Assembly (NCBI RefSeq): GCF_022879575.1
Contig: NZ_CP084262.1
Coordinates: forward strand, 434,001-498,000
DNA from: Caballeronia sp. SL2Y3
GTDB taxonomy: Bacteria > Pseudomonadota > Gammaproteobacteria > Burkholderiales > Burkholderiaceae
Direction: 5' to 3'
DNA: 64,000 bases
This document shows positions 1 to 8,189 of this stretch, piece by piece; position 1 is the first letter of the stretch; the number at the start of each line of letters is the position of its first letter. A program made the position numbers and the translations under genes. The notes under the pieces are model-generated. The model had not been told where the DNA came from, did no database searches, and worked only from the letters and a program-made list of their open reading frames with translations.

Positions 1-469
1 TCGATGCGCAATACGATGCGTGCAGCGGCAAGCCCACATTCGCCGAGAGACTCGACACGTTCACTATCGCGCCGCCCGCCTTGCGCGCGATCATGCTCCT
101 TGCGCACTCCTGCGCCACGATCATCGCAGCGCGTACGTTGACGTGCATCGTGAGATCGAAGGCATCGACGGTGGTATCGAGAAAAGGCTGCAATTCGACG
201 AGGCCCGCGCAGTTCACGAGCAGGTCCACCGGCTGCGCCGCGCGCGCCGCCTCGCGGGCTGCCTCGGCATTGGCCAGATCGACGGCGATGGTCTCGCAAC
301 CGGTCTCGCTTGCAAGGGCGGCGAGATCCGTCGCGCTGCGACTCAGCGCAATCACGCGCGCGCCGCGCTCGGTCAGCAGATGCACCGTCGCATGGCCGAT
401 GCCCTTTCCCGCGCCGGTCACGAGCACGGTCTTGCCGGCGAATTCGCGGTTTCTGTCGATCGGTGTCAT
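1..469 (-). CDS. SDR-family polyol/sugar dehydrogenase (partial, C-terminus cut off)
   Basis: The reading frame starts MTPIDRNREFAGKTVLVTG and runs off the left edge of the window. The cofactor motif TGAGKGIG is near residue 20, the NCAG-type motif (VNCAG) is in the middle, and the catalytic YxxxK is cut at its Y-C-A-S, so most of the N-terminal two thirds is present. Classical short-chain dehydrogenases of about 250 residues use NAD(P)H to oxidise alcohols. The start lies 7 bp after the stop of the SorC-type regulator and in the same direction as the transporter genes, which suggests it oxidises the imported polyol or sugar (inference). Its look is closest to xylulose-reductase/arabitol-dehydrogenase-like SDRs, but the substrate cannot be told from sequence. 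Confidence 0.85.
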   Translation of the reverse strand, partial: MTPIDRNREFAGKTVLVTGAGKGIGHATVHLLTERGARVIALSRSATDLAALASETGCETIAVDLANAEAAREAARAAQPVDLLVNCAGLVELQPFLDTTVDAFDLTMHVNVRAAMIVAQECARSMIARKAGGAIVNVSSLSANVGLPLHASYCAS

Positions 470-476
470 GGACTCT

Positions 477-1457
477 TCAGGGTTCATCGCACAGACGTCG
501 CGCGGTGTCTTCATCGGTGACGAGCACCGACGGATAGCGCCCGCGCAATGCCGCACGCGTGACGTGAAACTTCTTTGCGCCGCCGCTCACGAGAACCACG
601 CGGCGAATCTTGCGCAAGTCGTCGAGCGTGATCGCCACGGTGCGGCGATTCAGCGGATGGTCGATCAACTCGCCGTCTTCATCCATGAAATGACCGAGCA
701 TGTCCCCCACCGCGCCCGCCTTTTCGAGCGTGCGCAACTGGTCGGGATTGTCGATGCCATACGTCACGACGAGCGATTCAGTGAGGTCCCCGCACGTCAG
801 CAGCGCAAGGTCCGCCGAGCGCGCGAGTTCATACGTTTCGCGCACCGTGCCTTCCTGCAAGATCACGTCGCGCGCCTTCTGGCTGCTCACATAGATGGGC
901 GCAGCAAAGAGATATCCGTCCGCGCGGCAGATGTTCGCGAAGTCCGAGACGATGTCGAACGTATTGATGCTCGGGCAATGCGACAAGCCCCCTTGCAGCG
1001 ACACGGCCGACACGGCGCCATAACTGCGTTGCGGCATGGCGCGCAGCACCGCGCGGATGGTGCGGCCCCAGCCGAGTCCGATGGTCTGCCCCGCGACGAT
1101 CTGCTTGGCGAAGTACGACGCCGCGCCGATGCCTAAAGCCGTGTTATTCGCCTCGGTATTCGCGCCTGTCGGCACGACGACCGCGCAATCCAGTCCGAAC
1201 CGCCGTTCGAGCGCACTTTCCAGCGCCACGCACGGCGCGATCTTGCTGTTGATAGTGATCTGCACCAGTCCCGATTCGCGGCTCGCCGCGAGCAGCCGGT
1301 TCACGCGCACGCGATTACTGCCGATACGCTGCGCGATTTCCTGCTGCGTCAGATTGCCGACGTAGTAATGCCAGGCGACGCGCGCCTGCAGCTCTTCCTC
1401 GGAGTCGATGGACTCGTCTGTCTCTGCAATGGCGATGGACGGCGCTGTCTTGCTCAT
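477..1457 (-). CDS. SorC/DeoR-type sugar-binding transcriptional regulator
   Basis: 326 residues when started at MSKTAPSIAI; an open frame continues upstream but overlaps the permease gene and lacks a sensible N-terminus. A helix-turn-helix lies at about residues 35-60 (NLTQQEIAQRIGSNRVRVNR), followed by a SorC-like effector domain with GLGWGRTIRAVL and a late VSGGAKK motif. SorC-family proteins bind a phosphorylated or free sugar and control their own catabolic operon. Here it sits at the 3' end of the transporter operon, just before the SDR. The likely target is the palindrome-rich divergent region near 4822-4846. The effector is unknown. Confidence 0.9.
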   Translation of the reverse strand: MSKTAPSIAIAETDESIDSEEELQARVAWHYYVGNLTQQEIAQRIGSNRVRVNRLLAASRESGLVQITINSKIAPCVALESALERRFGLDCAVVVPTGANTEANNTALGIGAASYFAKQIVAGQTIGLGWGRTIRAVLRAMPQRSYGAVSAVSLQGGLSHCPSINTFDIVSDFANICRADGYLFAAPIYVSSQKARDVILQEGTVRETYELARSADLALLTCGDLTESLVVTYGIDNPDQLRTLEKAGAVGDMLGHFMDEDGELIDHPLNRRTVAITLDDLRKIRRVVLVSGGAKKFHVTRAALRGRYPSVLVTDEDTARRLCDEP

Positions 1458-1492
1458 GTTCTCACTGTGGTCATGCTGTAAAAGGCGCGAGT

Positions 1493-2374
1493 CTACTTCA
1501 CCGCGCCCATCGTGAGCCCTTGTACGAGCCGGCCCGACACGAGCAACGCGAACACCACCATCGGCAGCACGATCAGCGTGCCGGTCGCCATGATTTCGCC
1601 CCACGGCAATTCATAGCCGCTCATATAACTCGTCGCCGCGACCGGCGACGTGATCGCCTCGGTACGCGTGAGCACCAGCGCATAGAGCAGATCGTTCCAC
1701 GAGAAGATGAACGCGAAGATCGCGGAGACCACGATGCCGGGCATCGCGAGCGGAAGATTGATGCGCCAGAACACGCGCCACGGCGACGCGCCGTCGAGCC
1801 GCGCGGCTTCGTCCAGTTCGACAGGAATGTTGCGGAACTGGTCGGTGCAGATCCACACGACGATCGGCAACGAGAACGTCAGATAGAGCAAGATGAGCAC
1901 GACATGCGTATCGACGAGATCGAGCTTCGTCGCGATGAGAAAGAACGGCACGGCGAGCACAACGGGACTCACCATCCGGTTCGAGATGAACCAGAACCAC
2001 AGGTCTTCCTTGCCGCGAAATTCATAGCGTGCGAGCGCATACGCGGCAGGCGTTCCCAGCAGAATGGCGAGCACCGTCGTGCAACTCGCGATGATGAATG
2101 AGTTCAGCAAGCTGCCCGCTACGTCGTGCTCGAAGAGCGCGGCGGAATAGTGATGCAAGGTCGGGCTGAACAGCCACTTCGGCGGATACGCGAGCGCGTC
2201 GGCCTGACTCTTCAGGCTCGTCGTCACCATCCAGTAGAACGGAAACACGGACGACAGAAACACGACCACGAGGCCGAGAAAGTGCCATACCGTCGCGCGC
2301 TTTCGTGCGGCGCGCGCGCGCCTCGCGCGCTGACTCGTGCCGTTGTTCGACGTTTGCAGAGCCGATGTACTCAC
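1493..2374 (-). CDS. Carbohydrate ABC transporter permease, MalG type
   Basis: 293 residues with six predicted membrane segments and the cytoplasmic EAA loop at about 189-213 (EAARLDGASPWRVFWRINLP), which docks on the ATPase. The first 30 residues are polar and very basic, as is common in this family. Its start overlaps the stop of the MalF-type gene by 4 bp (ATGA), so the two permeases are probably translationally coupled and form a heterodimer. Together with the binding protein at 3342-4712 and the ATPase at 4956-6077 it completes a CUT1-type importer, of the kind used for polyols or di/oligosaccharides. Confidence 0.93.
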   Translation of the reverse strand: MSTSALQTSNNGTSQRARRARAARKRATVWHFLGLVVVFLSSVFPFYWMVTTSLKSQADALAYPPKWLFSPTLHHYSAALFEHDVAGSLLNSFIIASCTTVLAILLGTPAAYALARYEFRGKEDLWFWFISNRMVSPVVLAVPFFLIATKLDLVDTHVVLILLYLTFSLPIVVWICTDQFRNIPVELDEAARLDGASPWRVFWRINLPLAMPGIVVSAIFAFIFSWNDLLYALVLTRTEAITSPVAATSYMSGYELPWGEIMATGTLIVLPMVVFALLVSGRLVQGLTMGAVK

Positions 2375-3312
2375 GCGGCCTCCCGATAAACAAAGCGAAT
2401 GTAGAGACGCGAAAGCACGATGGTCAGAATCAGCAGAATGATGGCCTGCGCCGACGCCATGCCCTGATCGAAGAGCCGAAAGCCCACGCGCTGGATATAG
2501 ACGCTGATGAATTCAGTGGCCGTGCCGGGCCCGCCGCGCGTCATCGTGAAGACGGCGTCGAACATCTTGAGCATGTCGGCCGAGCGAAGAATGAGAATCG
2601 CGGTCAAGCCCGGCAGCAGATACGGCCGCTGCAAGTGCCACAGAATCATGGTCCATTTCGGCGTTTCCAGACGGGCGGCTTCTTCGGCTTCCTTCGGCAC
2701 CATCGAAAGCCCTGCCAGCATGATGAGCGCGCAAAACGGCGTCCATTGCCACACATCCATGATCATCACGGATACGAAGGCGAGCGTCGGATCGGCCAGC
2801 CAGTCCTGCGGCGGTATGCCGAACAGGCTCGTCAGATAGTTCGCCACGCCGAACTGGCGATTGAAGATGAGGCGCCCGATCAGACCGACGACCGCATACG
2901 TGGTCGCCATCGGAATGACGAGACTCACACGCGCCGCCGCGCGCATGAAGCGCAGGTCCGTGCGATGCAGCATCAGCGCCGCGAAAAGACCGAGCGCCAC
3001 TTCGATCGGCAACGTCAGGCAAAGGAATAACGCGGTGCGTCCGAGCGCGCCCCAGAACGAAGGGTCCGAGAGCGTCGCGATGTAATTGTCGAAGCCGACG
3101 AACGGCGTGCCCGATGCGAGATCCGCGAGCTTGTACTGGTGAAACGAGTTGTAGAGCGCAAGCAATAGCGGATAGATGCCGATGACCGCCAGCGCGAAAA
3201 TAGCAGGAATCAGGAACCAGAATGCAGGCGAGCGCGGCAGTAGCGCGAAGCGCCGCGCGCCGTTGCGCGGACCTCGTGCGTGCGTCGCGGGAGTTGCAGT
3301 GCTGTTCGCCAT
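2371..3312 (-). CDS. Carbohydrate ABC transporter permease, MalF type
   Basis: 313 residues from MANSTATPATHARG; the longer open frame upstream runs into the binding-protein gene and is not likely used. After a basic N-terminus there are six predicted membrane helices. The EAA loop is present but divergent (EAARLETPKWTMILWHLQRP), with ET replacing the usual DGA. It overlaps the MalG-type gene by 4 bp and lies 29 bp after the stop of the binding-protein gene, consistent with one operon. It pairs with the neighbouring permease as the membrane pore of a CUT1 sugar importer. Confidence 0.92.
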   Translation of the reverse strand: MANSTATPATHARGPRNGARRFALLPRSPAFWFLIPAIFALAVIGIYPLLLALYNSFHQYKLADLASGTPFVGFDNYIATLSDPSFWGALGRTALFLCLTLPIEVALGLFAALMLHRTDLRFMRAAARVSLVIPMATTYAVVGLIGRLIFNRQFGVANYLTSLFGIPPQDWLADPTLAFVSVMIMDVWQWTPFCALIMLAGLSMVPKEAEEAARLETPKWTMILWHLQRPYLLPGLTAILILRSADMLKMFDAVFTMTRGGPGTATEFISVYIQRVGFRLFDQGMASAQAIILLILTIVLSRLYIRFVYREAA

Positions 3313-3341
3313 CCGTCGTCTCCGGTTCCTGATCGTCGTGC

Positions 3342-4712
3342 TTACTTCAAGAGCGGCTTCTTGCCGTCGTAATAGCCCGCTTTCTTCAGGATGTCCTCGG
3401 TCTTCTGGCCGATGGTCTGCGCGCCCTCCTTGACCGTCACCTGTCCGAGCATGATCTTGCTGCCCCATTCGCCGATCACTTCCGACACTGCGGGCCATTC
3501 CGGGAAGCGCGGACGGTAATCAGGCACGCCGCCTTGCCACGACTCCACCATCGGCTTCACGAACGGATACTTGTCCTGCACGGCCTTGTCCTGATAGACC
3601 GCCATGCGCGCCGGCACGCCGCCCGCGTCGAGATAGGGCTTCGCCATTGCCTCGGACGTGATCCATTGGATGAAGAGCCACGAAGCCGCCTGCTTCTTCG
3701 CGTTCGACTTGGCGTTGACCGCAAGCGAGAAGCCGCCGAGCGCCGGCTTGAGACCCGCCGGACCTTTAGGCTCCGTCGTGATGGCGAGGCAGTTGCCGAG
3801 CTTCGACTTGCTCGGATCGGTCAGCGTCGGATAGAACGCGGACCATTCGGTGATCATCGCCACCTGCCCTTGCGCGAGCGCGTTCACCGCTTCGGCGTGG
3901 TCGAAGTCCACGATCCCCGGCGGCATGTACTTCATCAGCTTCTGCCGATATTCCAGGCCCGCCTGCGATTGCGGCGACATCAGATTCGACTTGAACTTCG
4001 CATCGAGCAGCGAGCCGCCGTTGGGCCACAGCACGCGCATGAAGCTATCCGCTGATTGCGTTTCGCCACGGCGCGACTGCAATGCAAAGGCGAACTTGTC
4101 GCCCTTCGTGAGCTTAGGCGCATACGTGTTCAGCAACTCGTCCCACGTCTTCGGCGGCTCGTCGAAGCCTGCGTCCTTCAACATGCACTTGTTGTAGAAC
4201 ATGAGACCCGAATAGTTATCGAACGGCAGGCCGTAGGTCACCTTGTCCCATGTGCCGAACGAATCGAGCAGGATCGGGAAGAAGCCCTTCAGATTCAGGC
4301 TCGGGTCGGCGAGCTTCGCATCGTCCGTGAACTTCTTGATCGGCACGAGCCACTTGTTGCTCGCGAATTCGCCGATCCACACGACGTCCACCAGCACCAC
4401 GTCCTGATCTCCGCCGCCGACGAAGTTCAGCACTTCCTTCTCGCGCGTGTTCTCGTAGGGAATGACTTCCCAGCGGACCTTGATGCCGGTTTCCTTTTCG
4501 AACTGCGGTATCAGGGTTTGTGCGGCCTTGTATCCCGGACGATCGAGGAATATGGCTTTGATCGTGGTGCCCGAGTACGGCTGCGCCGCTTCTTTCAGTG
4601 TCCAGGCATGAGCGTTCGATGCGGCGAACGCGGCGCTTGCGGCAAGCAGCGCAATAGCCGCGACGTGTTTGAGCGGGCCAACGTGCTTGGCCGGGATGAA
4701 GCGATTGTTCAT
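3342..4712 (-). CDS. Extracellular solute-binding protein of a CUT1 sugar/polyol ABC transporter
   Basis: 456 residues. A Sec signal peptide is visible at 1-36 (basic start, hydrophobic [14 protein letters not shown], cleavage near AHA/W). The mature protein is a family 1 binding protein, with the [14 protein letters not shown] segment and several aromatic residues typical of sugar-contacting pockets. It captures substrate in the periplasm and hands it to the permeases encoded downstream. It is the first gene of the leftward operon, facing the divergent ATPase gene across 243 bp. The polyol-type assignment comes from the locus layout (SDR next door, binding protein plus MalK-type ATPase) and is an inference. 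Confidence 0.92.
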   Translation of the reverse strand: MNNRFIPAKHVGPLKHVAAIALLAASAAFAASNAHAWTLKEAAQPYSGTTIKAIFLDRPGYKAAQTLIPQFEKETGIKVRWEVIPYENTREKEVLNFVGGGDQDVVLVDVVWIGEFASNKWLVPIKKFTDDAKLADPSLNLKGFFPILLDSFGTWDKVTYGLPFDNYSGLMFYNKCMLKDAGFDEPPKTWDELLNTYAPKLTKGDKFAFALQSRRGETQSADSFMRVLWPNGGSLLDAKFKSNLMSPQSQAGLEYRQKLMKYMPPGIVDFDHAEAVNALAQGQVAMITEWSAFYPTLTDPSKSKLGNCLAITTEPKGPAGLKPALGGFSLAVNAKSNAKKQAASWLFIQWITSEAMAKPYLDAGGVPARMAVYQDKAVQDKYPFVKPMVESWQGGVPDYRPRFPEWPAVSEVIGEWGSKIMLGQVTVKEGAQTIGQKTEDILKKAGYYDGKKPLLK

Positions 4713-4821
4713 GCCTGTCTCCTGTTTTTCTTGAGCGGATGGCTTGCGGATTCTTCGTCTCTTTTCTTGCGTCCCACCGTGACGAGTGAAGTCGAAAGCG
4801 CGGTGCGCGGCGCCGTTTCAC

Positions 4822-4846
4822 TTGTAATTTGCGTTTTACAATTGTA
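4822..4846. promoter_or_regulatory. Overlapping palindromes in the divergent transporter promoter, candidate SorC-type operator
   Basis: In the 243-bp gap between the divergent binding-protein and ATPase genes, TTGTAA at 4822-4827 and TTACAA at 4836-4841 form an inverted repeat with an 8-bp spacer. The second arm overlaps a perfect 10-bp palindrome TACAATTGTA at 4837-4846. The AT-rich patch stands out in GC-rich surroundings. Position and symmetry suit an operator for the SorC-type regulator of this locus. That link is inferred; promoter elements were not clearly resolved. Confidence 0.5.
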
Positions 4847-4955
4847 TATTTGGGCCCGAACAGCTTGTCAAGAACTAAATCGACGGAAGCAATCCGATGC
4901 TGGCTGCGCGCGATCGAGCAGTTCAGCCTTGCACTCGTTCCGGTAGGAGACACGC

Positions 4956-6077
4956 ATGAGCGCAGTCCATTTGCAGCTGATTCGCAAGTCCTTTGCGGGC
5001 GCCGATGTGCTCAAGGGCATCGACATCGAAGTAGCCGACCGTGAGTTCATGGTCTTCGTGGGTCCGTCGGGCTGCGGCAAGTCCACGTTGCTGCGCACCA
5101 TCGCGGGACTTGAGCGAAGCGACTCGGGACAGGTCATGATCGGTGGCGAAGACGTGACCGACCTCGAACCTTCGCAACGAGGCGTGGCGATGGTGTTTCA
5201 GTCGTATGCGCTCTATCCGCACATGACGGTCTACGAGAACATCGCGTTCGGGCTGCGCATGCTGAAGCTCCCCGAAGCGCAAATCAAGGAGCGCGTGCAG
5301 CGCGCAGCGCAGATCCTGCAAATCGGGCAATTGCTGGAGCGTCGTCCGCGGGCGCTGTCGGGCGGTCAGCGTCAGCGTGTCGCCATTGGGCGCTCCATCG
5401 TTCGCGAGCCTAAAGTCTTTCTCTTCGACGAACCCCTTTCGAATCTCGACGCCGCGCTGCGCGTTCAGATGCGGCTCGAACTCATCAAGCTCCACAAGCA
5501 GTTGAACGCAACGATGATCTACGTCACGCACGATCAGACCGAAGCCATGACCATGGCCGATCGTATCGTCGTGCTCAATCATGGCCGCGTGGAGCAGATC
5601 GGTTCGCCGCTGGAGTTGTATCGCACCCCGCACAATCGCTTCGTCGCGGGATTCATCGGTTCGCCTAAGATGAACTTCATCGACGTGCGCGTGCTGCGCG
5701 TGGATCAGGCTGGCGTGACCATCGAGCTGCCGGGTGGCGATCCGTTGACGCTGCCTTTCGATGCGTCGTCGGTCAAGGTGGGGGAAACACTCACGCTCGG
5801 CATACGGCCCGAGCATTTCATCGAGGAGCGCGGCGGCGATATCGACAGCGGTCTCGTCGGCGATGTGATGGTGATCGAGCACCTTGGCGGCGAGACGCTG
5901 CTTCACGTTAGATTACCGAACGATCTCGTGATCCAGGTCAAAGGTTCGGGCGAATCCACGGCGGTCGACGGCCAGCGGCTGAACGTCGGCTTCAGCATTC
6001 GGCACGTGCATCTCTTCGGCGAAGACGGCCAGGCGCTCGCGCGGGTCCGATCCGTCGCGCAAGCCGCGACCATCTGA
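4956..6077 (+). CDS. Sugar ABC transporter ATP-binding protein, MalK/UgpC type
   Basis: 373 residues, the normal length for this family. Walker A GPSGCGKST is at 36-44, the Q-loop at about 82 (FQSYALYPHM), the signature LSGGQ at 134-138, Walker B FLFDEP at 155-160, and the H-loop VTHDQTEAM near 190. The C-terminal 130 residues form the OB-fold (TOBE) regulatory domain. It powers the importer whose permeases and binding protein are encoded divergently; splitting the ATPase from the rest is less usual than a single operon but keeps both under the same control region. Confidence 0.94.
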   Translation: MSAVHLQLIRKSFAGADVLKGIDIEVADREFMVFVGPSGCGKSTLLRTIAGLERSDSGQVMIGGEDVTDLEPSQRGVAMVFQSYALYPHMTVYENIAFGLRMLKLPEAQIKERVQRAAQILQIGQLLERRPRALSGGQRQRVAIGRSIVREPKVFLFDEPLSNLDAALRVQMRLELIKLHKQLNATMIYVTHDQTEAMTMADRIVVLNHGRVEQIGSPLELYRTPHNRFVAGFIGSPKMNFIDVRVLRVDQAGVTIELPGGDPLTLPFDASSVKVGETLTLGIRPEHFIEERGGDIDSGLVGDVMVIEHLGGETLLHVRLPNDLVIQVKGSGESTAVDGQRLNVGFSIRHVHLFGEDGQALARVRSVAQAATI

Positions 6078-6397
6078 TTGCGCGAGCCGTTGTGTGAATC
6101 ATTGCGCTAGTGCGGATTACAAACGATTGTTGAAACGTCAGTAGAAACTGCAAACCGCGCGCGGTCGACGGCGCGGCGCAAGGATAGTTATTACCATCGC
6201 GTCTCACAGTGTCTCAGTTTTTTATACTGAGACATGCGATCTGTATCGCTCTTGAAACGTTATCGTGTCCCGATCATGCACTGTCTTGAGGCATGCCTCG
6301 GGGTTTCCCCTCGCTGATGCCTAATCGCCCGACAAATGGCGCATTCGGGCATGACTCGTGCATTTAAGCGCCTGGTCCACTGGCAAGGCGGTATAGC
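6078..6397. other. 320-bp intergenic region with an inverted repeat
   Basis: No convincing gene was found. It is more AT-rich than the flanks and holds the perfect inverted repeat described at 6210-6234, plus the upstream half-site GTCTCA at 6201. It should contain the promoter of the EAL gene that starts at 6398. Confidence 0.5.
6210..6234. repeat. Perfect 8-bp inverted repeat TGTCTCAG / CTGAGACA
   Basis: TGTCTCAG (6210-6217) and CTGAGACA (6227-6234) are perfectly complementary around a 9-nt centre TTTTTTATA. A further half-site GTCTCA lies just upstream at 6201-6206. The T-run sits in the loop, not after the stem, so it is not a standard terminator. Its position about 165 bp before an EAL gene suggests an operator for an unidentified regulator. 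Confidence 0.5.
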
Positions 6398-7264
6398 ATG
6401 AAGACAACTCCACTCCGCTCGCACGCATCGAATGTCGCGCTGAAGTCCGGTCACGCGTTGAAGGCGCGGGTGTTGCAAGGGCTGGAAGCCGGCGAATTCT
6501 GCATGGCTTATCAGGGAATCTACCGCGTCGACAGCGGCGAACTCGCGCAGATGGAAGCCCTGATCCGCTGGCGTCATCCGGAGTTCGGCTTGCTGCTGCC
6601 CGGCGCTTTTCACGAAGCGCTCGATGACGAAGAAGTCATGATCGAGCTCACCGACTTCGTGATGAACGCCGTCTCCCTCGACATCTCGATGTGGCAGGCC
6701 AACGGCGGCGCGACCTATCCCGTTGCGATCAATGTCCCGCCTTCGGTTGCCGCGCGGATAGGCTTCGCCGATCGGCTCGAAGCCGTATGCCGCGATCACG
6801 GCATCGCGCCTTCGTCGATCGAAGTGGAGCTGTCCGAGAGCCAGGACCTCGCCCGCTTTCCGTCGATCGCGAAGGTCGTGCAACGTTTGCGCGCGCGCGG
6901 CATCAACGTCGCAATGGACGACTTCGGCACCGGCTTCGCCTGCCTTGCCGCGCTCGGCCCGATCAGCTTCGGGACGGTGAAGATTGCAAAGGAACTGCTG
7001 GCCGAAGCGCCGCATAGTGCCGATGCGCGCACTGTTTTTTCGTCGGTGCTCTCGCTCATGACGCGGCTCAAGCTGTCGGTGGTCATCGAAGGGGTGGAAA
7101 CGGCCGCGCAGGCGCAATGGCTCGCGCAGTGGCCGCATGTTCTTGCGCAGGGCTTTTATCTCGCCCGGCCGGTGTTCGGCATCGGCAGCGTGCCCGGCGC
7201 TCGTGTGACACGGCCAGTCGAGGCGGCGCAGCATCGCGCGATGCCGTTTGCGGACGCTGCCTGA
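6398..7264 (+). CDS. Stand-alone EAL-domain c-di-GMP phosphodiesterase
   Basis: 288 residues, almost only the EAL domain, without membrane segments or a sensory domain. The signature residues are present: EAL as MEALIRW, the Asn in NVPPS, Glu in ELSES, DDFGTG, the Lys in VKIAKEL, EGVE and the final Q of AQGFYLARP. The usual KID is changed to KIA, but the metal- and substrate-contacting residues seen here predict an active enzyme hydrolysing cyclic di-GMP to pGpG (family knowledge). It is monocistronic, preceded by a palindrome at 6210-6234. The lack of an input domain suggests control at expression level. Confidence 0.88.
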   Translation: MKTTPLRSHASNVALKSGHALKARVLQGLEAGEFCMAYQGIYRVDSGELAQMEALIRWRHPEFGLLLPGAFHEALDDEEVMIELTDFVMNAVSLDISMWQANGGATYPVAINVPPSVAARIGFADRLEAVCRDHGIAPSSIEVELSESQDLARFPSIAKVVQRLRARGINVAMDDFGTGFACLAALGPISFGTVKIAKELLAEAPHSADARTVFSSVLSLMTRLKLSVVIEGVETAAQAQWLAQWPHVLAQGFYLARPVFGIGSVPGARVTRPVEAAQHRAMPFADAA

Positions 7265-7268
7265 GTCC

Positions 7269-7565
7269 TCAGGGCGCCGATGCAGGCGCCGGCTGCCCGG
7301 CCTTCTCGGCATTCACGCGCCGCTGCGCATTCTGCAAATTCTGCGGATAGTCGGTCTGCTCGCCAGCCGGGTTGTAGCCGTTCTTCTCGAGGTCTTTCAG
7401 TTCGGCATTCTTCTTGGCGCGCGCCGCCTTTCGCTCCGCCTTCTTGATCTGCTTCGGCGTGGAAGCGCCCGCATCCTGCGCGTGCGCGGGCGTGCAAGGC
7501 ATGGTGACGAGCGCGGCGGCGGCCAGCGCGATAACGGCGAGCGGTGCGGTGCGAACGTTCAGCAT
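7269..7565 (-). CDS. DUF4148 small secreted protein
   Basis: 98 residues from MLNVRTAPLAVIAL; the longer frame upstream overlaps the MarR gene. Signal peptide at about 1-29 ending AHA/Q, then a Lys/Ala-rich helical stretch (KKAERKAARAKKNAELKDLEKNG) and the conserved tail YNPAGEQTDYPQNLQNAQRR that marks DUF4148. These small periplasmic proteins are abundant in Burkholderia and relatives, with no assigned function. It converges on the EAL gene, with the two stop codons only 4 bp apart. Confidence 0.85.
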   Translation of the reverse strand: MLNVRTAPLAVIALAAAALVTMPCTPAHAQDAGASTPKQIKKAERKAARAKKNAELKDLEKNGYNPAGEQTDYPQNLQNAQRRVNAEKAGQPAPASAP

Positions 7566-7651
7566 GAGATTCTCCGGTGTGGATGACCGTCGCGTTGGAC
7601 GGTCCGTTTCTTTGCATGGCGCGTCACGGCCCTGCAAGAAGCGCTCCCAAG

Positions 7652-8095
7652 TCACCGGTCGACGATCCGGCTCAGGTTGCTCCGCACACGTTGTAACAGC
7701 GCGATCAGTTGATCCTTCTCCTGGCGGCCCAGACCAGCAAGCGCTTCCGCAGCGATCTCGTCGCCGACGCGCCGCGCCTTGTCGAGCGCCTTCTGCGCCT
7801 TCGGCGTCATGCGCACCTGACGCTCGCGGCGGTCGTCGGGGTTGAGCCGCCGCACGATCCAGCCGCCCTCCTCCATGCGGTCGAGCAGGCGGCCCGCGGA
7901 GATCGGCGCGACTTCCAGAAGCGACGCGAGCCGCGCCTGATTCACTTCCCCGTAATGCGACAGGTAGGCGAGCACGCGGCATTGCGCGCGCGTGAGATTA
8001 AGCGACGACTTCGCGAGTTCGTCGAAGCGGTTTCCGCACAGACGGTCTACGTCCGCAATCAGAAAGCCGAAGCGTTTGTTGAGTTGAGGTTCCAT
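7652..8095 (-). CDS. MarR-family transcriptional regulator
   Basis: 147 residues starting MEPQLNKRFGFLIADV; the upstream extension reads into noncoding sequence. A winged helix is seen at about 45-105 (LSHYGEVNQARLASLLEVAPISAGRLLDRMEEGGWIVRR, then NPDDRRERQVRMTPKA), with the DxRxR wing typical of MarR. MarR dimers usually repress nearby efflux or catabolic genes and release DNA when a phenolic ligand binds. Neither neighbour is an obvious target, so its regulon cannot be told from context. Confidence 0.9.
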   Translation of the reverse strand: MEPQLNKRFGFLIADVDRLCGNRFDELAKSSLNLTRAQCRVLAYLSHYGEVNQARLASLLEVAPISAGRLLDRMEEGGWIVRRLNPDDRRERQVRMTPKAQKALDKARRVGDEIAAEALAGLGRQEKDQLIALLQRVRSNLSRIVDR

Positions 8096-8189
8096 CGCGC
8101 GATTATAGGGACGAGCGCGGCGGCTGTGCGCGCACTGGCGCACATTGAATTGATACGATATCCTAACGATCTTCAAACGGTGACCCGTC

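Noticed and set aside
6210..6234. Terminator reading of the inverted repeat
   Set aside because: The T-run lies in the loop and not after the stem, and the upstream gene ends about 130 bp earlier.
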